This document shows positions 50,459 to 57,678 of a stretch of 64,000 bases of DNA, piece after piece (position 1 is the first letter of the stretch; the number at the start of each line of letters is the position of its first letter). Below the pieces are notes generated by a model. It ran no database searches and was not told the origin of the DNA. It was given only the letters and a program-made list of their open reading frames with translations. The stretch is from NCBI GenBank assembly GCA_965243255.1, contig CBDEUH010000004.1:1-64000 (forward strand), written 5' to 3'. The DNA is from Bin87 sp965243255 (GTDB lineage: Bacteria; Chloroflexota; Dehalococcoidia; Lucifugimonadales; UBA3495). Both the position numbers and the translations under genes were made by a program.

Positions 50459-51052
50459 ATGTCTCTGGGCGCGGTGAGCAGGATGCTGGGCATCACCGAC
50501 ACCACCTTGCGGCAATGGGCGGACCAGGGAAGGCTGCCGGTGTACCGCACGCCCGGCGGCCATCGGCGGTTTCTGCGCGAGGACGTGGAAACGCTGATGC
50601 AGGATAATTCCGCCAGCGCGTACCCCAGCTACACGAACAACTCGGACTCGGAGGACATGGCCCTGCGACGCATCAGGCGGAAGCTGAGCCAGGTTGACCC
50701 GTCGCGGCAACTTTGGATGGAGAGTTTCCAGGCCGAAGGCAGAGACCGGATGCGCCTGTTCGGCCGGCGCTTGCTGTCGCTGCTGCTGCAGAGCGGGTTG
50801 AACGGACGCCGCCGCAAGGGTGAAACCCTGACGGAAACGCATATGCTGGGCCACGAATACGGTTCTGAGATGGCGGCCAGGGGCGTGCCCTTGACCGACA
50901 GCGTCCAGGCGTTCCTGTTCTTCCGGCAGGCGGTGGTGGAAGCGGTGCATCCGGAGCAGCTGCGGCAGGTGATAGAAATTTCGGACCAGGTCTTGCTGGG
51001 GTTGGTGGACGCTTACAGCCCGCGGCTTGCGGCGAGAAAGGTTCAAAGATAG
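50459..51052 (+). CDS. MerR-type HTH regulator heading the tetrapyrrole operon
   Basis: The 197-residue protein has an N-terminal MerR/excisionase-type helix-turn-helix reading LGAVSRMLGITDTTLRQWADQGRLPVYRTPGGHRRFLREDVETLM (residues 3-47). The C-terminal 130 residues are helical, with LTETHMLGHEYGSEMAARGVPLTDSVQAFLFFRQAVVEAV, a pattern resembling the RsbR N-terminal-type sensory fold found in stress and globin-like proteins. That domain could bind heme or a tetrapyrrole, but no ligand residue can be named. The start ATG at 50459 lacks a good ribosome site. It is 53 bases upstream of the siroheme decarboxylase gene, which suggests pathway control. Confidence 0.7.
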   Translation: MSLGAVSRMLGITDTTLRQWADQGRLPVYRTPGGHRRFLREDVETLMQDNSASAYPSYTNNSDSEDMALRRIRRKLSQVDPSRQLWMESFQAEGRDRMRLFGRRLLSLLLQSGLNGRRRKGETLTETHMLGHEYGSEMAARGVPLTDSVQAFLFFRQAVVEAVHPEQLRQVIEISDQVLLGLVDAYSPRLAARKVQR

Positions 51053-51061
51053 TGATGTGGA

Positions 51062-51079
51062 TTCCGGTGAAAGCCGGAA
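51062..51079. repeat. Short palindromic repeat (REP-like), copy 3
   Basis: TTCCGG and CCGGAA flank a 6-base loop and are followed by cGACGG, as in the elements at 34650 and 37315. It fills most of the gap between the regulator and the siroheme decarboxylase gene. Confidence 0.5.
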
Positions 51080-51105
51080 CGACGGTCAAAACCAAAGGAT
51101 AGGAA

Positions 51106-52185
51106 ATGACTACGGAAACCATGGACCTTACCGACCGCAAGCTGCTGAACATAGTTCAGAGCAATTTCCCGGTAGTTGAGGAACCCTACCGGGCGATTGC
51201 CGACGAGGTGGGCATTACCGAGGAAGACCTGCTGGCCCGGCTGGCGGAGTTGAAACGGCAGAACGTGGTCAGGCAAATCAGCGCGATTTTCGACACCCGC
51301 CGCTTGGGTTACAAGACGACGCTGGTGGCCTTCGCCTACGGCGAGGGCGATCTGCATCCGGGGGCCATCTTCATCAACCGCCACCCGGGGGTCAGCCACA
51401 ACTACGCCCGGGAGGGGTCGTACTACAACCTGTGGTTTACGCTGGCCGTGCCGCCCGACGGCGACCTGGCGGAGACCGTCCAATGGATGGCCGAAAAAAC
51501 CGGAGCTATAGAGTTCCGCATTATGCCGACCATCCGGTTCTTCAAGATTGGCGTCAACTTTGACATGGTGAAACGCCGGAGCGACGCCTACAACTACAGC
51601 CCGGACGGGATCGGACAGTCGCGCACGCCGGCATCGGACTGGAACCAGGCGCAGGAAATCACCGAGTGGGACAAGCAGGTGATACGGGAAGCGCAGGAGG
51701 ACTTGGATCTGGTGTCCCGTCCTTTCGACGCCATCGCCGCCCGACTTGGTCTGACGGTGCCGCAGTTTTTCGCGCAGCTGGATGAGTACAAGGAGCGCAA
51801 GCTGATGCGCCGGTACAGCGCGGTGCTGTATCACCGTCGCTCCGGGTTCCGGGCTAACGCGATGATTGTGTGGAAGGTTCCACCGGAACGGTCGGAGGAA
51901 GTGGGGATGATTATGGCGGAAAACCCGGCAGTTACCCACTGTTACGAGCGTCCGACCTTCCCCGACTGGGAGTACAGCCACTTCACCATGGTCCACGCGC
52001 CGACACGAGATGAATGTGAGGAAATCGGCCGGGACATTGCGAAAGCCACGGGCATCAGTGACAACTTGCTGCTGTACAGCACCCGGGAGTACAAGAAGAC
52101 GCGAGTGCGTTACTTCGTCGAGGATTACGAGCGGTTCTGGGACACGGCGGAAGAGGCCGAGGCGATGGCGGAGGCGTTGGTTTAG
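51106..52185 (+). CDS. Siroheme decarboxylase, AhbA-AhbB fusion
   Basis: The 359-residue protein is two Lrp/AsnC-like siroheme decarboxylase subunits in one chain. The N-terminal half is AhbA-like (or NirD/H-like): VVRQISAIFDTRRLGYKTTLVAFAY and HPGVSHNYAREGSYYNLWFTLAVP. The C-terminal half is AhbB-like (or NirL/G-like): RRYSAVLYHRRSGFRANAMIVWKVP and VTHCYERPTFPDWEYSHFTMVHAPT, ending STREYKKTRVRYF. AhbA/AhbB convert siroheme to 12,18-didecarboxysiroheme, the branch point to heme b (AhbC, AhbD) or heme d1. Usually the subunits are separate. It is not a transcription factor despite the fold. It leads the heme enzymes of this operon. Confidence 0.85.
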   Translation: MTTETMDLTDRKLLNIVQSNFPVVEEPYRAIADEVGITEEDLLARLAELKRQNVVRQISAIFDTRRLGYKTTLVAFAYGEGDLHPGAIFINRHPGVSHNYAREGSYYNLWFTLAVPPDGDLAETVQWMAEKTGAIEFRIMPTIRFFKIGVNFDMVKRRSDAYNYSPDGIGQSRTPASDWNQAQEITEWDKQVIREAQEDLDLVSRPFDAIAARLGLTVPQFFAQLDEYKERKLMRRYSAVLYHRRSGFRANAMIVWKVPPERSEEVGMIMAENPAVTHCYERPTFPDWEYSHFTMVHAPTRDECEEIGRDIAKATGISDNLLLYSTREYKKTRVRYFVEDYERFWDTAEEAEAMAEALV

Positions 52186-52187
52186 CA

Positions 52188-52907
52188 ATGCCTGAATACT
52201 ATCCCGTCTATCTGAACCTGGCCGGCAAGCGCTGCGTCATCCTGGGCGGCGGCACCATCGCCCAGGGTAAAATCGCCGCGCTGCGCGACGCCGGGGCCGA
52301 CATTACCGTCATCAGCCCGGAGGCCACCGACGGCATCAAGCGGGCGGCCCAGCGGGGCGACGTTGCCTTCGAGCAGCGCCCATACCGGGAGGGCGACCTG
52401 GAAGGCGCGTTCATCGCCGTGGCCGCCACCAACGTCTGGCACGTGAACCGGCAGATTTTTGAGGAAGCCGAGGCCCGGGGCGTACTGCTCAACGTCGTGG
52501 ACGATCCGGACCAGTGCACCTTTATTGCGCCCTCAATCGTGCGCCGCGACCCGATAACGCTGGCCGTTTCCACTGGGGGAGCGAGTCCGGCGCTGGCCCG
52601 CAAGATGCGGGAGACCCTGGCGGAAGCGCCGGCGCTGAAGTGGGCCGACCTGGCGGGAGCCTTGGGGCAGGCCCGGCGTGTTATCAAAGAGCAACGGACG
52701 GTGATTGACCCTACCCGCTGGCAGTGCGTCATCACCGAGGACGTGCTGGAGCTGGCGCAAACCGGGCGCGAAAATGAGGCCCTTGACATAATTCTGGCCC
52801 AGTTGCAGGACGACACCATACCGGAAATGTGCAGCGACCTGACGCAGTGCAAGGTCGGCGGCTGCGCCAAGCGGGCCGCGTTGCGCGCGGCGGAGGCGGT
52901 AAGTTGA
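52188..52907 (+). CDS. Precorrin-2 dehydrogenase (SirC/Met8-like, CysG N-terminal type) with Cys-rich tail
   Basis: The 239-residue enzyme oxidises precorrin-2 to sirohydrochlorin with NAD and may insert iron if it is bifunctional like Met8. The NAD motif is VILGGGTIAQGKIAAL (about residues 17-32). The catalytic Asp lies in LNVVDDPDQCTFIAPSI (D105/D106), and STGGASPALARKMRE follows. The last 28 residues add C215, C221 and C226 in MCSDLTQCKVGGCAKR, which I do not know from other family members. The gene starts two bases after the stop of the AhbAB gene, and its own stop overlaps the TTG start of hemA, so translation is coupled throughout. Confidence 0.85.
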   Translation: MPEYYPVYLNLAGKRCVILGGGTIAQGKIAALRDAGADITVISPEATDGIKRAAQRGDVAFEQRPYREGDLEGAFIAVAATNVWHVNRQIFEEAEARGVLLNVVDDPDQCTFIAPSIVRRDPITLAVSTGGASPALARKMRETLAEAPALKWADLAGALGQARRVIKEQRTVIDPTRWQCVITEDVLELAQTGRENEALDIILAQLQDDTIPEMCSDLTQCKVGGCAKRAALRAAEAVS

Positions 52908-54190
52908 GCCTGCTGGTTCTGGGACTGGACCACCGCACGGCGCCGGTGGAGATGCGGGAGCTGCTCAGCGTCGAGCGCGAGCAGCTGCCCGATGCCCTTG
53001 GACAGCTGTCGGAATATGTCCCGCAGTCGGTCATTCTATCGACGTGCAATCGCACCGAAGTGTACGTGTACGACGCCGACGACATCGGCCTGGTGGGGCG
53101 GGTCGGCGACTTTATGATTGGGTATTCCGGTGTGCCCGGCGCCGAGCTGGAGCGGCACGTCTATCAGCTGTGGGAGACGGAATGTGTTTCACACCTGTTC
53201 CGAGTCGCCGGCGGTTTGGAATCGATGATAGTCGGCGAGCGACAGATTTTGGGACAGGTGCGGGCGGCCTTCAGCGCGGCCAGTCAGGGCGGATATACGA
53301 AGAGTCCCTTGACGCGGGTGTTTCACTCCGCCCTGCGCGCCGGGCGGCGGGTGCATCGGGAGACCGGCATCGGGCAGCATTCCCGGTCGGTGAGCCGAGC
53401 GGCGGTGCAGTTGGCGTGGGGGATGTTCGACCGATTGGACGACCGCCGGGCGCTGGTCATCGGCGCCGGCGACGCGGGACGGATGGTGGCCCGGGCCCTG
53501 GCGGACGCCGGCGTGAATCGAATCACGGTTGCCAATCGCACGCAGTGGCGGGCGGAAGAACTGGCGCGGGATTTGGGCGGCGTCGCCGTGCCCTTTGAGA
53601 ACCTGGGGCGAGCCTTGGCCGAGTCCGACCTGGTCATCAGCAGCACCGGCTCGCCGGGGTACGTGGTGGACGAGGCGTTGGTGGCGGAGGCGATGAGCGG
53701 CAGGACCCCGGCCCAGCCGATTTTGATGATTGACATTGCCGTGCCCAGGGACATTGAGCCGTCCATTGGGGATTGGGACGGTGTGCGGCTCCTTGACATT
53801 GACGCGCTGGGCCAGGTGGCGGAGATCGACCTGGACGGGCGCGAGGGTGAGGTTCGCCGGGCCGGTGAGGTGACCGAGGAAGAGCTGGCGCGGTTCGTCG
53901 AGTGGTGGAGCTCGTCAGACACGATGGAGCTGGCGGTAGGGATGCGACGACAGGCGGAATCTGTGCGACGCGCGGAAGTGGCGAAAACGCTGAAGCTCCT
54001 GGGCGAAGCGGAAGACGGCGAGTTAGCCGCGCGCCTGCACGCCATGACCAACGCCCTGGTGAAGAAGCTGCTGCACCAACCGACGGCACAGTTGCGGGCC
54101 GAAGACAGCGCGACGATACTGCCGGCGGCGTCGCGAATGTTTGGGGAAAGCTCCCAGGGTGAAGGTGGCAGAGGCCGTGGCCGCCGCTGA
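52904..54190 (+). CDS. hemA: Glutamyl-tRNA reductase
   Basis: The 428-residue HemA reduces glutamyl-tRNA to glutamate-1-semialdehyde, the first committed step of C5 tetrapyrrole synthesis. The catalytic Cys48 sits in STCNRTEVYVYD; ESMIVGERQILGQVR and FHSALRAGRRVHRETGIG follow; the NADPH domain has LVIGAGDAGRMVARALADAG near residue 188; a helical dimerisation domain closes the chain. The start is TTG at 52904, which overlaps the previous stop codon (TTGA) and has GGAGG seven bases upstream. Its 3' end overlaps hemC. The glutamate route is what these bacteria use instead of HemA-type ALA synthase. Confidence 0.95.
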   Translation: MSLLVLGLDHRTAPVEMRELLSVEREQLPDALGQLSEYVPQSVILSTCNRTEVYVYDADDIGLVGRVGDFMIGYSGVPGAELERHVYQLWETECVSHLFRVAGGLESMIVGERQILGQVRAAFSAASQGGYTKSPLTRVFHSALRAGRRVHRETGIGQHSRSVSRAAVQLAWGMFDRLDDRRALVIGAGDAGRMVARALADAGVNRITVANRTQWRAEELARDLGGVAVPFENLGRALAESDLVISSTGSPGYVVDEALVAEAMSGRTPAQPILMIDIAVPRDIEPSIGDWDGVRLLDIDALGQVAEIDLDGREGEVRRAGEVTEEELARFVEWWSSSDTMELAVGMRRQAESVRRAEVAKTLKLLGEAEDGELAARLHAMTNALVKKLLHQPTAQLRAEDSATILPAASRMFGESSQGEGGRGRGRR

Positions 54191-55106
54191 CGAATCGCGG
54201 CAGGTGGTACGGGTCGGGACCCGTGGCAGCCGCCTGGCGTTGATACAAACGGAGTTGACGCTGGCGGCGTTGCGCCCGGTTCATCCCGATGTTGCTTTCG
54301 AGGTGGTAACCGTCACCACCCAGGGCGACGCCAACCAGACCGCGCCGCTGGCCGGCATGGGGCTGGGCGTGTTCGTCAAGGAAATCGAGCGGCGACTGGA
54401 AACCGGCGGGATTGACATGGCCGTGCACAGCCTGAAGGATATGCCCACTGTGTTGCCGGAAGGTATGGCCATTGGCGCCGTGCTGGAGCGTGCCGACCCC
54501 AGGGACGCGCTGGTGTCGCATCTTGGGACGACGCTGGAGGATTATCCCGCCGGCGGACGCATTGGCACCAGCAGCCCCCGACGGTCGGCGCAGATTGCCG
54601 AGCGACGGCCTGACCTGGAAATCGTGCCAATTCGCGGCAACGTGGACACCCGCCTGCGCAAGGCGTCCGGCGAGGAATGCGATGGCACGGTAGTGGCCGC
54701 GGCGGGCTTGCTGCGGATGGGATTGGATGACGTCATTACGGAATATCTGTCCCCGCAGCAGTTCGTGCCCCCGCCGGGACAGGGCGCGATGGCGGTGGAA
54801 ATTCGGGCGGATGATGCGCGGATGCAGTCCATCGTCGCGGCGGCGAATCACGAGACTACGGCGGTGGCGGTGGCGGCGGAGCGAGCGTTCCTGGAGGCGC
54901 TGGGGGGCGGCTGCCAGGTTCCCGTAGGGGCTTACGCTATCGGAGAGGACGATTCGCTAACGCTGACGGTGTTTATGGCCGCTCCGGATGGCTCGGCGGC
55001 ATACCGGGCGAGCGTGGTCGGTTCGCCGGACGATGCCGCGGGCCTGCCAGAAGCGGCGTGGGAACGGCTGCGGACGCAGGGCGCGGCGGGGTTGCTGGCG
55101 GGTTAA
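54165..55106 (+). CDS. hemC: Hydroxymethylbilane synthase (porphobilinogen deaminase)
   Basis: HemC joins four porphobilinogen units to hydroxymethylbilane. This copy shows VRVGTRGSRLALIQTELTLAAL at the start, GLGVFVKEIERRLETGGIDMAVHSLKDMPTVLPEGM with the catalytic Asp, IGTSSPRRSAQIAERRPDLEIVPIRGNVDTRLRK for the cofactor and substrate, and GGGCQVPVGAYA, whose Cys anchors the dipyrromethane cofactor. The gene overlaps the end of hemA. Several alternative GTG or TTG starts lie between 54141 and 54204. The GTG at 54165 has AGGGTGAAG before it and is a reasonable choice, but the exact start is unsure. Confidence 0.92.
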   Translation: MAEAVAAADESRQVVRVGTRGSRLALIQTELTLAALRPVHPDVAFEVVTVTTQGDANQTAPLAGMGLGVFVKEIERRLETGGIDMAVHSLKDMPTVLPEGMAIGAVLERADPRDALVSHLGTTLEDYPAGGRIGTSSPRRSAQIAERRPDLEIVPIRGNVDTRLRKASGEECDGTVVAAAGLLRMGLDDVITEYLSPQQFVPPPGQGAMAVEIRADDARMQSIVAAANHETTAVAVAAERAFLEALGGGCQVPVGAYAIGEDDSLTLTVFMAAPDGSAAYRASVVGSPDDAAGLPEAAWERLRTQGAAGLLAG

Positions 55107-55116
55107 CGTGAACACC

Positions 55117-56661
55117 ATGAAAGCCGGCAAGGTTTATCTGGTTGGCGCCGGGCCTGGCGACCCCGGGCTGCTTACCGTGAAGGGAGCGCGGGCGTTGGCC
55201 GAGGCTGACGTCGTGGTGTACGACCGGCTGCTGGACCCCTCGCTGATTGAGCTGGCGCCGTCCTCCGCGGAGCGCGTGTTCGTTGGCAAGGAACGGGGCC
55301 GGCAGGCGCTGACCCAGACCGAAATCAACGGCCTGCTGGTTGCTCAGGGCCTCGCCGGCAAAACGGTGGTGCGGCTGAAGGGCGGCGACCCCTTTGTGTT
55401 CGGGCGCGGCGGCGAGGAGGCGCTGGCGTTGGCATCGGCCGGCGTCGCTTTTGAGGTTGTGCCGGGGGTTACGTCGGCGGTGGCGGCGGCGGCCTACGCC
55501 GGCATTCCCGTTACGCATCGGGGTATGTCAACGTCGGTAACGGTTGTTACCGGCAGCGAAGACCCGACCAAGGGAGAGACCAGCACCGACTGGACAGCGC
55601 TGGCAAAAACCGGCGGCACGCTGGTGGTGCTAATGGGATGGGCGACGCTGCCGGGCATCGTAACTACGCTGCAGGCCAACGGGATGGCGTCGGATACGCC
55701 CGTGGCACTGGTGCAGTGGGGAACCTGGAGCCGGCAGGGGACGGTTACGGGGACGTTAGATGACATCGTTGAGCGAGGCAAGGCGGCTGGAATCGGCGCG
55801 CCGGTAGTCGCCATTATCGGAAAGGTGGCGACGCTGCGGGAGGAAATCGCCTGGTTCGACCGCCGGCCATTGTGGGGCAAGCGCGTGCTGGTAACGCGCT
55901 CGCGCACGCAGGCGTCGCGGCTGATTGAGCTGCTGACGGAGCTGGGAGCGGAACCCATTGAACTGCCGTCCATCGAGATCGGCCCGCTGGACGACTATTG
56001 CGAGCTGGATGGCGTCCTGGCGGACACGGCGGATGTGCCGGGTCGGTGGGTGATTTTCAGCAGCGTCAACTCGGTGGAATACACCTGGGATCGGCTACGA
56101 GGGATGGGACTAGATGCGCGGCACTTCTCCGGCGCTACTGTTGGAGCCATCGGGCCGGCCACTGCGACGGCGCTCCGGGAACGGGGCATCGAGCCGGATT
56201 TTGTGCCGAAGCGGTCGGTGTCGGAAGAAGTGATTGCCGAGCTGTCGGGCCGGGACTGGGCTGGACGTTTGGTTGTGCTGCCGGGCTCTGCCATCGGACG
56301 AGATGCCCTGGCGGTTGGGCTGGCCGGACTGGGCGCCCAGGTGCGCCGTGTGGCGGCCTATCGCAACGTTAGGCCGGAGGGCGTCGCCGAACGGGCGCGG
56401 GCGGCCTTCGCTAAGGGGATTGACGTGGTAACATTTACCAGTTCGTCAACAGTGAGGAACCTGGTGGATATTCTGGGCGATGCCCGTAGTCTGCTGGACG
56501 GCCGCGCTGTCGCCTGCATCGGCCCAATTACGGCGGGAACGGCCAACGAGCTGGGACTGTCGGTTGACGTTGTAGCCGCTGAACACAACGTGGAAGGGCT
56601 GGCCGACGCGCTGGTGGGTTATTTCGCAGCCAACGCAGATGCGGCTGCCGCCCAAGACTAG
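55117..56661 (+). CDS. cobA-hemD: Uroporphyrinogen-III C-methyltransferase/uroporphyrinogen-III synthase fusion (CobA-HemD)
   Basis: The 514-residue protein fuses two enzymes. Residues 1 to about 245 are SUMT (CobA): KVYLVGAGPGDPGLLTVKGARAL, VRLKGGDPFVFGRGGEEA, FEVVPGVTSAVAAAAYAGIPVTHRG and a C-terminal half with VVLMGWATLPGI. Residues about 255-510 are HemD: KRVLVTRSRTQASRLIELLTELGAEPIELPSIEI, WVIFSSVNSVEYTWDRL and VVTFTSSSTVRNLVDILGD. HemD closes hydroxymethylbilane to uroporphyrinogen III and CobA methylates it twice to precorrin-2, so the fusion steers flux directly to siroheme. The ATG at 55117 is used; a GTG at 55108 adds three residues. Confidence 0.93.
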   Translation: MKAGKVYLVGAGPGDPGLLTVKGARALAEADVVVYDRLLDPSLIELAPSSAERVFVGKERGRQALTQTEINGLLVAQGLAGKTVVRLKGGDPFVFGRGGEEALALASAGVAFEVVPGVTSAVAAAAYAGIPVTHRGMSTSVTVVTGSEDPTKGETSTDWTALAKTGGTLVVLMGWATLPGIVTTLQANGMASDTPVALVQWGTWSRQGTVTGTLDDIVERGKAAGIGAPVVAIIGKVATLREEIAWFDRRPLWGKRVLVTRSRTQASRLIELLTELGAEPIELPSIEIGPLDDYCELDGVLADTADVPGRWVIFSSVNSVEYTWDRLRGMGLDARHFSGATVGAIGPATATALRERGIEPDFVPKRSVSEEVIAELSGRDWAGRLVVLPGSAIGRDALAVGLAGLGAQVRRVAAYRNVRPEGVAERARAAFAKGIDVVTFTSSSTVRNLVDILGDARSLLDGRAVACIGPITAGTANELGLSVDVVAAEHNVEGLADALVGYFAANADAAAAQD

Positions 56662-56671
56662 GAGGGACATC

Positions 56672-57655
56672 ATGCTGAAACACCCGGATTTGCGAATGAG
56701 GCGGCTGCGGGAGAAAGGGCCGGTGCGGGAGATGGTGCGGGAAACGCGCATCAGCGCGGCCAATTTGATCTACCCCATGTTCGTCACCCACGGCGAGAAC
56801 GTCCGCGAGGAAATTGAGCCGATGCCCGGTTGCTATCAGACCTCCATCGACCGGCTCAGCGAGGAAATTGACGAGGTGGTGGAGCTGGGCATTCCGTCGG
56901 TGCTGCTGTTCGGCCTGCCTCCGGAGAAGGACGCCATCGGCAGCGGCGCTTACGACCCGGAAGGCATCATCCAGGAAGCCACGCGCACCATCAAGGAACT
57001 GGCGCCGGGCCTGATGGTCATCGGCGACGTGTGCCTGTGCGAGTACACCGACCACGGGCATTGCGGCGTGATTGCAGGCAACCGGATTGACAACGACGCC
57101 ACGCTGGAACTGCTGGCGCGGTCAGCGCTGACGCAGGTGCAGGCCGGCGCCGACATGGTTGCGCCGTCGTCGATGATGGACGGCCAGGTCCGGGCGATAC
57201 GGGAGACGCTGGACGCTCACGGCTACGAGGACACGCCGATTATGGGCTATGCCGCCAAGTACGCCTCGTCGTTCTACGGGCCGTTCCGGGTGGCAGCCGA
57301 TTCGACGCCGCAGTTCGGCGACCGGCGCAGCTACCAGATGGACCCGGCCAACCGGCGGATGGCGATGCGGGAAATCGAGTCGGACATCGCCGAGGGCGCG
57401 GACATCGTAATGGTCAAGCCCGCCATGGCCTACATGGACGTCATCAAGGAGGCGCGGGAGCGCTACGACTACCCGCTGGCGGCGTACAACGTAAGCGGCG
57501 AGTACTCCATGGTCAAGGCAGCGTCCCAGGCCGGCTGGATTGACGAAAAGCCGGTTACGCTGGAGCTATTGACGGCCATACGGCGCGCCGGGGCGGACAT
57601 CATCATCTCTTACCACGCCAAGGAAGTGGCGCGCTGGCTAAGGGGTGAGGAATAA
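56672..57655 (+). CDS. hemB: Delta-aminolevulinic acid dehydratase (porphobilinogen synthase)
   Basis: The 327-residue HemB joins two aminolevulinate molecules. It has the zinc-site cysteines in DVCLCEYTDHGHCG (C-x-C-x7-C), the first lysine in GYAAKYASSFYGPFR, the Schiff-base lysine in DIVMVKPAMAYMD, and YNVSGEYSMVKAASQAGW. The Cys set says it is a zinc-dependent form rather than Mg-only. AGGAGG eight bases before the ATG gives strong initiation. The C-terminus ends IISYHAKEVARWLRGEE, as is typical. Confidence 0.95.
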   Translation: MLKHPDLRMRRLREKGPVREMVRETRISAANLIYPMFVTHGENVREEIEPMPGCYQTSIDRLSEEIDEVVELGIPSVLLFGLPPEKDAIGSGAYDPEGIIQEATRTIKELAPGLMVIGDVCLCEYTDHGHCGVIAGNRIDNDATLELLARSALTQVQAGADMVAPSSMMDGQVRAIRETLDAHGYEDTPIMGYAAKYASSFYGPFRVAADSTPQFGDRRSYQMDPANRRMAMREIESDIAEGADIVMVKPAMAYMDVIKEARERYDYPLAAYNVSGEYSMVKAASQAGWIDEKPVTLELLTAIRRAGADIIISYHAKEVARWLRGEE

Positions 57656-57678
57656 CACCGGGGAGGAATTCTTACAGT

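Noticed and set aside
50377..50607. A 76-codon frame starting GTG at the head of the heme operon
   Set aside because: It is out of frame with the MerR-type gene, overlaps its HTH region, and has no ribosome site. The first 30 residues look protein-like, but nothing supports translation.
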